A DNA stretch of 60,000 nt from Mesostigma viride (taxonomy: Eukaryota > Streptophyta > Mesostigmatophyceae > Mesostigmatales > Mesostigmataceae), in NCBI GenBank assembly GCA_009746045.1, contig RPFO01000246.1:729642-789641 (forward strand), in the 5' to 3' direction. The position numbers and the translations under genes are program-made. Positions 46,370 to 57,300 of this stretch are shown here, piece after piece. Positions within the stretch are counted from its first letter, which is position 1; each line of letters begins with the position of its first letter. The notes below the pieces were generated by a model, which saw only the letters and a list, made by a program, of their open reading frames with translations, was not told the DNA's origin and ran no database searches.

Positions 46370-47343
46370 TAGGTCACTCACAGCAGTTTATTCCCACCCC
46401 AGCAGGGCCCCTCCCTCACATCCGGCTGCAAATTCTGCTTGATATCGCTTGTCTCTAGAATAAGCCGGACAGCCCTGATGCGAGCAAACGGCTCGCCATC
46501 ATACTGTCGCTCACTGATGCTTTATACGCGCTTTCCGTAAGATGCAAACATGACGGAAAAGAGAGGCTCGGGGAAAGGGGATACGGTGAAATACTTGGAC
46601 ATCTGCTACCGGCCGGGGTTTCAACAGCGAAAAAATTTGCGCCTGACTGTGCACATACCACTCCGTCACGTCGACAACGGTCTTGCATCGCATGTCCGTG
46701 TCACAGACGCGCAAAAATTGCTGGCGGCATTGGCATGCTCGCCGCAGGAAACGCATGTGCGGAGGTCCGTTTTAGCCCCTGAAGCCATGGCGTCTTTGAT
46801 GCCAAGAACGCCTGCAAAAGACACGATATTTGGCACAAAAACAATTAAAAACGAATTACGGGTATGCGACGCCTGGCCCAGCCTTGAAATGGGATAAAAA
46901 ATCGCGGCAGCTAATTTAAAGCAAACTGAAGCGGTAATGAAAAAAGTGCTTCGGTCAAGGCCTTTAAAACTAAAAAATGCGTCGATTAGGGTAAAAAACC
47001 AGAGGTCGGGGCCACTTTCATCGGGAAACTTTTTTGCTGCAGGTTGATGGGGTCGAGAGAAAATCGGCGACAAAACAGGCACCCACCTGTGAATGACGCT
47101 AAAATGCCGAAGGATTCCGCAGAATTTGAGGCGAAAAAAATAATGGCAAGTAATATATGACCGTAGGAGCATACACTAAAATTTCCAGCCTCTATACTGC
47201 ATTTTTATTCGCTCACGGTAGCCTGCCAGGCCGCCATGCCTATCGGTGGAAATTCGGTCACCGTCGTGCACGCACACACCAAAAATCGCATTTCGCGCCA
47301 CTTTTCGGGTCCTTCTTACGAGGCTACATTTTGGCGGGGCTCG
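46370..47343. other. Unique interior of the TIR element
   Basis: Frames at 46550-46897 (+) and 46511-46756 (complement; VVDVTEWYVHSQAQIFSLLK) look partly protein-like but overlap each other. I recognise no transposase DDE/D motif or other domain. The right terminal inverted repeat closes the element. Confidence 0.3.
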
Positions 47344-50109
47344 GACCGTTGTGCCCACGGTGTGCTCTGACCCGCCGGTAATGGTGCGTGCGACCATTCG
47401 GCTCCGGTTCCATGCCCCCAAGCGCCGCGCCCCAGTGGCACGTTCTGACTGGTCTGCGCTACGCCCGGTCCGAGGGGATCGATCCTGAGGACAGGACGGA
47501 CGCCGAGCACGATCGGAACCGGTGCCGCCGGGCGTACATGGCGGCCCTGCATGGACACCCAGGCGGACGTCAGCTGGCCCATGCAGGATGCTCCCAAGGC
47601 TGCCATTTTTGCGGGCTTTGCGCCGGGCCCGCGCCCCGTTGCTGGCGGCCCGGCACTTGCCGGTCATGCCGCGCCGCCGCCCCGGCCCGCTCTACCGCCA
47701 GGACGGTCCCAAGGTCTTGGCCGCCCGGCAGCGCCTCAAAGCGTAACCTGTCCGACCCGCTGCTGAAACCGGTGCTCACGGCCGCCCTTGTGGAGGCCAA
47801 CACACATGCTCAGGATGCAGAGGAGGCCCAGTGCATCGCAGATGCCAAGGCCTGCCAAGCTCGCAACCAGGGCAAGGATGCATGTGGTATACCACCTCGA
47901 CCGGCAGCGCACCCCGGTGGAGCACACGGGGGACGGCGAGGCGGCGGTCAGCCTTGACCGCTGGTTGGCCCACAATGTTTCCTTGACAGGTGGGGCTCGC
48001 GCCCCCCCCCCGCCGCTTCACCCCGAGCCCGTCTCGGTGCAGTTGCCGGACCCCCCCCGCCGCCTGCGCCCCCCTCCTCGGCCGCGGACTACCAAGTCCC
48101 CGCCTTGCAGGAGGCCGGCTGCCTTGCCACCAACAGTGTCGTCCACGTACCGGCCCTTCACTTCCATGAAGGAATTGGACGGCGCCCTTGCTCGCCTGCG
48201 GTACGACGCGGCGGTCGGTGCCGACCACCTTTTGGCTGAGCCGCTGAAGACCCCTGACCTGGCGGTGAGGGAGCTTCTGCTGGCGTTCTCACAACCGTGT
48301 ACATACGTCCTGCTCTCTGATGAGCCTCCGCTGCTGAGTGGCAGACAGCCATCTTAGTCACTGATGCTGTACAAGAAGGGCTCTGCTGCTGAACCCGGTA
48401 ACTATCGGGGTGTCTTCCTCCAGAGCGCCGCGCTGAAGGTCTTCATGCGCATGATGCTGCACAGGCTTCGCGCCGCGCTGGACCCACACCTGGGTGAGTC
48501 TCAGATGGGTTTCCGTCGTGGTCGTAACACGGTCGAATGGCTGTGTTTGTCGCGCGCCGGTTGATGGAGGAGGTGCGTCGCCTTTACCCTGACAGTTTGC
48601 CGCTGGTCTTTATTTTTGTTGACTATATCAAGGCCTTTGACACAGTCGTCTGGGAGGCTCTTTGGGCCATCCTAGGCTCTGGATCGGGTACCACCGGCGT
48701 TTATTGCTGCCATTTGTCGACTGTATGAGGGCTCACAGGCAGTAGCACTTGCGGACTGCGGAAGGCACCACCCCACCGACCATTCCCCCTTCACCACGGG
48801 GTGTGGCAAGGTTGTGTCCTGTCCCCATATCTGTTCATTATTGTTGTGGATCACGTCATGCGCCGGGCACGTGCGCGCTTTAATACCGGTACGAGCCCGT
48901 CTCAGTTGGGCATCCTTAACGAGCGCGAATATATGGCGGTTTCCGCGGCCCGGCCCTGAACGCAAACGGTTTTCACCTTTGCGGAGTGCCTGATCAGAAT
49001 ATGGCGGTGTTGTCCCCGGCTACCGCCTGTCCGACCTGATTTATGCGGATGACACGTCACCCTCATCGCACGCCCCGAGCACATTCAGACCTGGCTGGAC
49101 TGTCTGGGCTAGGAGGCGAGTCCGGTGGGGTGGGAGATTAGTGTCAAAACTGAGGCGATGGTGATTGGGGCTTCCAGTCGCCCGCCTCTGCCACGGCTGC
49201 TAGACGGGACGGATCGAGGCCCCGAACGTTCCGTGATCGCTTCAAACTGCTGGGGAGCATGCTCCCCGACACCGCCGACGATGTGGACACCCGCATCGGC
49301 CTGGCCTGGGCTAGGCATCGTTCGCTCAAAAGCTACTGGCACTCGAAGGCCCTCGGCGAGCACAGCAAGCGCATGCTCCGTCAGGCCCTGAATGTAGGGT
49401 TTTCCACACATAGATCTTTCGAATCTTTGTACCAGGGCATGCATCGCATTTCGGACGAGATTAGACAGCGTAAGATAGCATTCGTAGGACATCTTGCTCG
49501 CACCAGCCAGGTAAACACCGACCTCGGTCTGGCCGGCCCCCAGCGGCTTGCATGGCCAGCCAGGGCGGCATATCCTGACCTGGCCTGGCCCCAAGGACCT
49601 ACCTAAGAAGGTAGGCAAACATGTACAATGACCTACGGTCCACAGCAGTTGCTGGCTGACCTAGTGGTCCCAGCCCCGTTTGAACATCGCATTCACTCGG
49701 GCCTCTCTCTTGCTTGGACTGCTATGCAGAACAAGAAGAGGTGGAAGACGACTGTCCAGGCTCATATACGCCAGCCCCTGTGGGCAAGCCCCCGCCCCCC
49801 CCCAAGAGCACGGGGCGCTTTGCTGAGTAGAATAGTTAGGGTTTTCTAGATTAGATTAGCTTAGAGTTAGATTAGTTCGGTTTCGCGGCTTTGTCCACCT
49901 CCATCCATCCAGCAAGGGAATATGTGCTACATGATCTCCCAACGGAGTCATGTCATAATTTAATTTAATTTAATGGTCTCACATAATTTTAATTGAGACA
50001 CTTAGTGATTATTTGACCAATAAAACCAACGTACATCCCTGAGGGAAGAAAAGCTGCCCACACATCTCAGGGTTAAAAATGGATAGCATTAAAAAAACGT
50101 CCCGTGCTG

Positions 50110-53100
50110 TTACCGCACCAGGATGGAGAGACACGTCAAACCACCATCAGCTTTCTGGAATTCAGATATATCGATGGGAATTGCTGGAAAGCGCAGCGAG
50201 TTATATACTTCATCAGTTGCCTGCCCCATGCCCCCTGGATATAAAACGGTTTCTGACACAAACACGGCATTTGCTGCACACGATGTGGGGACAAGTACAC
50301 GCTCACATGAAGGGAGATGCTGCATAATGACTTCGTACATTTTTAGCGCATGGACGCTGTCCTCAACAAGGAGCGTCGGCCCCCCTGCCCACGAAAGGAC
50401 TGCATGGAAAAGACAAAGAGACCGGTATACCAACCAGAGGTGCAAGAACCAGGCATCCGACATCCTTGTTTGCATACGTCAAAGCCTGCTAGCTATATCC
50501 TGGTTGCGTCAAAACAGCAGGAGACTCCAACTGGGGCCTCCAGAAACCAACTATCTGGATTGAGCAAAAACCAAGGCATGATGAAGTCCTCCTTGCTGCA
50601 AGGCGACAGTGGTCAGCACATGCATCTGCCATCACTGAACTGGCGGCTAGCCATGAAACTGGTGCGAGATGCCCAACTTCGACTTAGAAGGATCATATCC
50701 TGGAGCGTTTGCCGTGTGCTACTTACGGCAGGTTCTGCAACACTAGGTCCTGGTGCTTCCCCAACCAGGTGCCGCCATCATACGCTGCCTTTGGATGGTG
50801 GTGGAGGAACTAGTAACAACAACTATTACACAGCAAACTCTTCAAAAGAACAATGATACAGTATTGGTCCCCCCTCGCAGCCCCATAGCCCAAGCTGCCC
50901 GCCCGCCCGTTTGGCCCACCAGAACCCATCCAACCCAACCCCAGAAAACATTCCACCTCCCAGACCCCTGTCACCAACCCCCTCCTTCTGCTTTTCCCCT
51001 ATTCAAGTCAGCCCTAGCCACGTCCCAGTCCCAGGACCAGCACCTGCACAGCGCCTGGGTATTTGTGTTCTCATCTCTTCTAAGACTTTCCAATCATTGT
51101 CTTTTCAAGAGCCAGCTGGCAAGTGCCCACATTACAGTGCCTGCGAGCCAGCACACCGAGAACAAAAACCAAATAGATAACCAATGTCACAGCCAGGTCA
51201 TGTCTGCGATCTGCAGCGGCAATGGAGACCATCCCACTGACCCATCCAGTGGCTCTTAAAGCATTGCGCTCTCTTCCACACATACTCTCGTCGACACAAT
51301 CAGACAACCAGCCAGTCAACACGTAGTACTATGCTTATACATCGCTCCAACGGGTGCAATGACCAGGCCCCCATTGTGCTGCGCCCACTCACCTGACTTG
51401 AGGTGCAGGCCCTCTGCCACAGGCACTGGCACCACTTTCACCCCAGGGAACGCTTCCTGCAGCGCCAGCACGCCCTCGCGATTGGTGCGCCTGCAGAAGT
51501 GTGCGTGCAGCGGGTGCGTACATGGAGCGTACAATGGGTGTGGCAGGGGGGCATGACCCGGGGGGAAAAGTGAGGGGAGGTTGACAACTGTCAGGTGCAC
51601 AGTCTGCATATAACCAACCCTGCCGTGCAACGAAAGCGACGCCAGGCGTGGGAGACAGCAGCGGAAAGCAGCACCCGCATAATATGCTCCGGGGAAGCCA
51701 TGACACTTGGGGCAGGGCCGGCAGGCAGCCCAACACTCAGGGTGCGGGCCATGAACAATACCATGACCAGGGCCCCACACTACATGAGGGTGAAATGCTA
51801 GCAAGCGGCACCCGGGCATGCCTTGGTGGTGGCCAGCGGGCAGTCCAAGGCAAATGAACCAATGATGGGCATCCGCTCTCCCTCGTCTCATCAATCATGG
51901 GTCGGATAGGTTCTATGACTGTGGAGGATCCAAGGAAGGGCCGGCACCAAGCCTAGGTTGTTCGGGTCGATACATGGAATGGCCGTGGTACAGGGATGTG
52001 CGAAACAGCGACATGCAAATCAGGGATATGCCAAACAGGGATATGCGAAACAGGGATCTGCATCGTTGCGCACCGCGACTGGCCGACGAAAATGCATCCT
52101 CCCAAGCACAGCACATCCCCCCCATCGATAAGGGCAGGCGCGGCCGCAGCGTGGATGGCCTCGATGCCGATCGAGCGAAGCGCCGACTCCACGGGAGGGC
52201 ACTCCCCGCGCCGGGCAGGCGCGCCCTGGAGGGGGGGCGGTGGCATCGCAGAGTGTACGCGGTGCGGAGTGGAGCGCATGCAGAGGTTCATGCATGCGGG
52301 TTTAGGTCAGCTGGGAGGCGATGTAGGTCAGGAGGGGGGCAGCCGAGTTCCAGGAGGGGGGCAACCATTCTGGTCAGCCGAGTGTCGATCATTCAAGCGT
52401 GGGCCGAGAATGAGCGGACAAGCCATGGCACCACTTGCAGGGACACGCGTTTCCGTGGTTTGTGGCTGCCCCCCTTCAGGTGGCAGGCTTCCTGCGAGGG
52501 AGTGCAGGTGGCGTGGCCACATTTACCTACGTGATTGCTGCTACTGTGATTGGCTCTACTACTGCAGTTCTTGGCGGCTCTAGGGGAAATATCTCGAGCG
52601 GATGGCAAAGGCAAGCCAGGCCGGTGAGCCGCGGACTCTACTGGTGAAGCAATGGAGGCGGAAACACGAAGTGCCAACCTACGAGATCAGCGGGCAACGA
52701 GCTCAGCGGGTGAATGCATGACACACACCACTCTAATGTCAACCCCTTCTTTAGATTCCTACTGTGAAGGGAAGGAGTTCGCCATTTTTCGTCACGGCAC
52801 CTAGAAAGTCGATGCACACATTTTATCCAGCGGGAGACTGCAAGGCAGGAGATTGCAGCCACCAAGTGGGTTTGAGATTTTCAAGATTTTCTGCCACTGG
52901 GCGCTCCTACGTACCGGTCGGGTGATAAGGGCACGCCTGCCAATAACAACCGCCGTGTCTTCAATAAAGCAGCAATCGGGGTGCGCGTCGTCCTGTTGGA
53001 CGATGACGACGCTGGGCACCAGGCCTGCAAATGCGGACAACAGGCGTGGCGAGGTTTATGGACTATTTTTAGTTACGAAGCAGAGGAGAAATCGTACAAT

Positions 53101-53525
53101 TTAATGTGGAAATTGCAACAGCCGCAGGCAGATAAGGTCACCACACTGCACAAAAGTTTGGCAAAAAATTGCAATGTAGCCCTGGGGCGGCCAGGTGACT
53201 ACGATTCCGCGATGGACGCACCTCGGAGAACATCGACGTAAGCAGCGTGCTGGAGACGAGCCCTGCCGACGTCGATAGGGTGAGCAGCACTAGTAGGCTC
53301 CATAGTTATGCATTGTGGCATCGAATTCGCCACATTTCTAACTAGTGCCACGGTGGCGGCCCCCTCCAACGCCTTACAAAGCGGTCGGGTCACTGTGATG
53401 GGTTGGGCACTTCTATTGCTCGCAGCGAGCTGTTTCCCTGCACCGTAGAAATTTTTCCGTCTTTCACTACATGGTAAGCGTGGAGCCCCAAGGCCGAAGA
53501 ACCTGGCAATACAGCAAGCAGCCAT
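50110..53525 (-). CDS. DDAH: Dimethylarginine dimethylaminohydrolase (DDAH) family protein
   Basis: Five exons on the complement: 53525-53222, 53024-52915, 52225-52074, 51490-51393, 50399-50110. All introns are GT-AG and all phases fit (1, 0, 2, 1), giving about 317 residues. The conserved parts come in family order: VALVRNVANSMPQC and HPIDVGRARLQHAAYV; HPDCCFIEDTAVVIG and ALITRP; GAPARRGECPPVE, IDGGDVLCLGGCIFVGQS; RTNREG and VPVAEGLHLKS, with the catalytic His; SWAGGP, VPTSCAANAVF and the C-terminal GLTCLSILV with the nucleophile Cys. The family hydrolyses asymmetric dimethylarginine or monomethylarginine to citrulline and a methylamine. The start is the first ATG in frame (agtATGG); it gives ~60 extra N-terminal residues compared with animal enzymes, possibly a targeting sequence, or a further intron near 53450. 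The gene is divergent from the MBL-fold gene at 54360. Confidence 0.93.
51990..52062. repeat. 15-bp tandem repeat beside the exon-3 donor of DDAH
   Basis: About five units of the type aaacagggatatgcg (changed in the outer copies) start about 12 bases inside intron 3 of the DDAH gene, whose donor is at 52073. Confidence 0.75.
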
Positions 53526-54359
53526 ACTCCGTCCCAGCAATGTCCTAAACGCAAGTGCCTGGAAGGCGGCAGAAGTGTGCAGGCTAGAAGGTCATGGCAT
53601 GCGCAGTCCTCCGACCGTTCATACCCTCGCGGCTTTGCAAATAAGAAGCCCTCTGTCTAAGGCTACCAATCGCCATGCATACTTCGCGCCTGCAGCAGTA
53701 ATATAAGATCTCTAAAGGGTACGAGGCGTTGAGATAATGTGGAAGCGCGCGGATTCTTCCAGGATGTCCGCTGTTCGCGGTGCAAGATGCGCGGTGCAAG
53801 TGGCGAATGGCGACAAGTCGAGTCCGTATCCTGTGGCAGCCCTGAAACCAAATATCTAAGGGATGGGAGCGCCACGTGGCACCCGTCATTACAATCCTAA
53901 CCTGCAACTCGGGGTCAGCCAAGAAGAAATTTTATGGTGCACGAACGTGCGTTGCTCGTCCGAGTTGGACCAAGATTGTGGGCCTGATGCCTGAAATGGC
54001 AACAATATCAGCTGTATTCGCTCCAGTTTGGGCGCGATGCTCACTTGAAATCCACGGCAGATGCAGCCGGGCCACTTCTACAACTAATCGTGCCCCGAAA
54101 GGTGGCAAGAAATTGGCAGCGCGGTCGTGGTTTGAGGGCTCAGGCACAATCGCATTTTCGCGTGGACTTGCACCATCGACGGGGTATGCCTATTTGATTA
54201 CAGCGCATGTATTGTATTTAGTCGCCGGGGGGGTGTCGAAGGTGTGCTCATTCATGCAGTCATTCGTTTGGCTTATTCGTTTGGCTTATCTGCAGGCACC
54301 GTCAACCATGCCACCGTTGTAAAAACGCCGGTTCAGTAGTTCGGTGCTCATCAGCCAAG
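53526..54359. promoter_or_regulatory. Divergent intergenic region between DDAH and the MBL-fold gene
   Basis: 834 bases separate two start codons pointing away from each other, so both promoters should be here. A + frame at 53876-54322 has no known domain. The phrase aaattttatggtgca at 53927-53941 resembles sequence at 55428 (aattttatggggct) and, reversed, inside the first DDAH exon at about 53440-53456. No classical TATA box was identified. Confidence 0.4.
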
Positions 54360-57300
54360 ATGGACGTACCCAGGTCAACGAAGGAGTTTCCAGCGAATCT
54401 GACTTACCTGGAAGTAAGCTTTGTGTAACTGGCCAGTCGTTCTCCACCTGATTTCGTTACGCTGCGCTCATGTGTGGAGACAATGTCTGCTATGGATGAT
54501 GCGCCCATGTGTGCGCCCCTACCGTTGCTTGCCTGTTGCGGCTAGCTGCTCGTGCTCCTTGGCCGCTATCTCTGGCGTTTGATTCTTGATACGGCTACTG
54601 CTAGTGCCCACTTCTTCTTTCCCTGCCCCAAGCCGCTCCGCCCCTCCAGAGACACACTGGTTCTCCATCCCGTCTTGGTTTTACCCCATGCGCCGCGTCG
54701 TGACTCCTCCGCGCCTGCCACGCCCGCCGTCCCGCTCTCTGCGTGCAGAACAACGGTTGGCTCTGGGATATCGGCAGCGTGAAGGTTCTTGTGGATCCCT
54801 GGCTGGAGGGCGACCTGGACTTTGGCGTCCCTTACTTGTACAGCGCCAAGAAGAGAAGCGTCCGATGGAAGGTGCGTCGCCTACCATGATGGGGATGGAG
54901 AAGATGTGTTTTGCTGCTGCAAAATCGTACTATTAATTTCCTGTTTCAATTTTTGTCAGTGGAGGGTGAAGGGGGGAGGGGGGGTGAAAGGGGGGTAGGG
55001 GGGGGGGGGGGGGGTAGGGGGGGGGTAGGCGGGGGGGGGGGAGAGCATGCATGCTGATTGTTGCAGCCTCTTTTTGAGGTAAAAGTTGCAGAGTGCAGCA
55101 GGTCATGGTATTAAATGAGGGGTCATTGTCTTTATTTTTGCGATGGTTAAAGCGGATTGTTCCATTTGCCTGCGCTGGTATGTTCCATTTGATAGTAACT
55201 GACCAGATGCACTGGCTACGCGACACGGGTTAAGGGCTATCATTGTGGGCCAGCCCCCCCGTGATGTTATCGGGATTGCGTATCAATCTTGCAGAAAAGT
55301 TGTTTAAGCCGAACGCAGGGAATAATGAATAATGTGGCATGGGAAAGCTGAGGCTCCTACCATTCCAGTCACCCGATTTTCGCTGTATAACCTACGTGAG
55401 AATCAATTGGAGTCCTGTTAGAGGTCAGCAATTTTATGGGGCTGGAAGCAATCTTCTTCCTTGGCACCTCAACCTTTGCCCGGTCGCAAGTGCCGCTTTC
55501 GCTCCCTCCTACGCATGGCCAAGATTAGGCAAGGCAGCGGTTTGCTTGTGATGTTTCGGCTGTAACAAATAGTTTGCGACCCAGGCGTGGTAGGTCGACA
55601 ATGGCACGGGAAGCATTTGCCCATCATGCACTTAGTATGCTGAAAAGGCACGGAGCTGGGCAGCAGACTTCGAACCTAGTTTACATCATCCCAAATTTTT
55701 ATTTATTATACTTTTTGTGTGTGTGTGTGTGTGGTGGTGGGTGGGTGGGTGGGTGGGTGGGTGGGTGGGTGGGTGGGTGGGTGGGTGGGTGGGTGGGTGG
55801 GTGGGTGGGTGGGTGGGTGGGTGGTGGGTGGGTGGGTGGGTGGGTGGGTGGGTGGGTGGGTGGGTGGGTGGGTGGGTGGGTGGGTGGGTGGGTGGGTGGG
55901 TGGGTGGGTGGGTGGGTGGGTGGGTGGGTGGGTGGGTGGGTGGGTGGGTGGGTGGGTGGGTGGGTGGGTGGGTGGGTGGGTGGGTGGGGGTTTGTGGGTG
56001 GGTGGGTGGTGGGTGGGTGGGTGGGTGGGTGGGTGGGTGGGTGGGTGGGTGGGAGGATAAGGGTGGGGGGGGGGGGTTGGGGGGGGCACTTTTTGTGACT
56101 GACTGTTGTGGAACGCATCGGCTTCCCCCCTGTTTGCAGGTGGCCGACCTGCCCGCCGACATTGACCTGCTGCTGATCACGCAGGGATTTGAGGACCACG
56201 CGCACAAGGCCACGCTCACGCCCCTCTCTCGCGCACGGCCCAACCTGCCGGTCATTGCGCCACCCAATGCAAAGGGCATCCTGGGGGAAATGGCGTTTAA
56301 AGATGTAGGCAAATGCTGGCGCTTAAGGATGTAGGAAAACGATGGGGGCCATGTGGAGGTAAGTAAGTAAGTACTTGCGTGTCATGCGCATGGGCATGCC
56401 ACGGAGTACTTATGTACATGTGAAGGTGAAAAGGGTGCCAGCGGTTACTAGTAGGATGAAGGGGGGGTTGCACCATGTTTTGGGCTGGCCTTTCTCTCCA
56501 ATGGCCACAGATAGGTGCACATGAGGCTTCTTTGGTATTATGAGAGAGTTGATGCTCCCTTAGTGTCGCTACTGGAGACTTGCGATTCCCATGGAAGCTG
56601 CCACCCAAGGTTGCTTGGCTGGCACGCCCGGATGAGGACGGGCACTAACGCTCAGAGTAGGCATGATGTCAGGCTTGTGTGTGGTGCGCACGTCATGGCA
56701 TGGAGTACCTCCCTATTGTAAGTAGTGGGCAGGCGCTGTTAAGGAGGAGCTGCGCACATGTACAAGAGGATCGCGGCGTACAGGGTCCCTCCAGGATGGA
56801 CAGGATCGCCACACGTCGCAGTAACTTAAGGAATGCCGCAGTGTCGCGTGACAAATTTAAGGTCATCTGGCGGCAGTTGTCACAACCATTGCTGCCCAAA
56901 AGCTAGCTTGAACTGCCTGGTGTGGGTGGGGGCTGGGAAAGCGCTTTTCCCTCCCTTTCCTGGGGGGGCATTCTGCATGGCCACCGCTGCTGTGGGTTGG
57001 GTTCACCTGCACCCAGCTTTTTATGATTGCCTGCTAGCGTCCCCATCCTTTGGATGTGAGCTTGGGGACTACTATTTTAAAAAGGTTCAAACGATGTTGA
57101 ATCCCATGCACCACACGAGTGGCACCAAGGCTTAACCACACGGTAGCAACATGTGTGGGTGCTATCAGCCCACACGCATGCGTTGGCGACACCTGGCCCA
57201 CTCATGCCCACACGTATGCCTTCATCTGCGCTGATGCTTACGCCTACATGTGTGGGCATGCTCATGCCTTCATCTGCGCTCATACTTACGCCTTCATCTA

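Larger units (their letters stand above)
43302..47352. mobile_element. 4.05-kb insertion with ~34-bp imperfect terminal inverted repeats
   Basis: It interrupts the endonuclease frame of LINE copy C. The left end ACAACGGTCTGA...GCCAAAA..TAGCCT is mirrored on the complement at the right end (47352 backwards: ACAACGGTCCGA...GCCAAAA..TAGCCT), with one 1-nt gap. Flanks are ...CACCC and GCCCACGG, compatible with a 3-4-bp target duplication (CCC or GCCC). The inside is mainly satellite (173-bp units, GTGA, TGGG and GGGA arrays) plus unknown sequence at 44130-44700 and 46370-47340. I see no transposase, so it is non-autonomous or has captured foreign DNA. Confidence 0.7.
41830..49975 (+). mobile_element. 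Family-1 LINE copy C, ORF1 plus ORF2, split by a TIR element
   Basis: The most complete copy. ORF1 remnants run 41830-42520 (DNAIAIEVLQN; VIIKNLDIVEGENSEKLAQAF; FTLDDDLTLAGRRELRPTY; KPVYWKGAAIYVGHKPW). Endonuclease remnants run 42600-43301 (HFTSIEGRSKHHLTVGVGYA, MLLDANATLPVG, LDYVVVRQPR) and resume at 47353 (TVCSDPPVMVRATIR). Reverse transcriptase remnants follow to 49830 (PGNYRGVFLQSAALKVFM, FVDYIKAFDTV, LIYADDT), with frameshifts and a deletion near 49378. The 3' region and (TTTAA)n tail end near 49975. A 13-nt third-family word lies at 42573-42585 between ORF1 and ORF2. Without the insert the element would be about 4.1 kb. Confidence 0.88.

Noticed and set aside
45161-46442. Pro-Ser-Leu and Gly-Arg-Glu repeat proteins
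   Set aside because: Artefacts of the GGGA and TGGG arrays.
46666-47172. 168-residue complement frame inside the TIR element as a transposase
   Set aside because: No DDE/D catalytic spacing or known transposase motif; it overlaps a competing frame and is probably chance.
55574-56334. Val-Gly-Gly-Trp repeat proteins ending in a sensible sequence
   Set aside because: The sensible end (VADLPADIDLLLIT...) is exon 3 of the MBL-fold gene; the repeat part is intronic (GGGT)n upstream of its acceptor.
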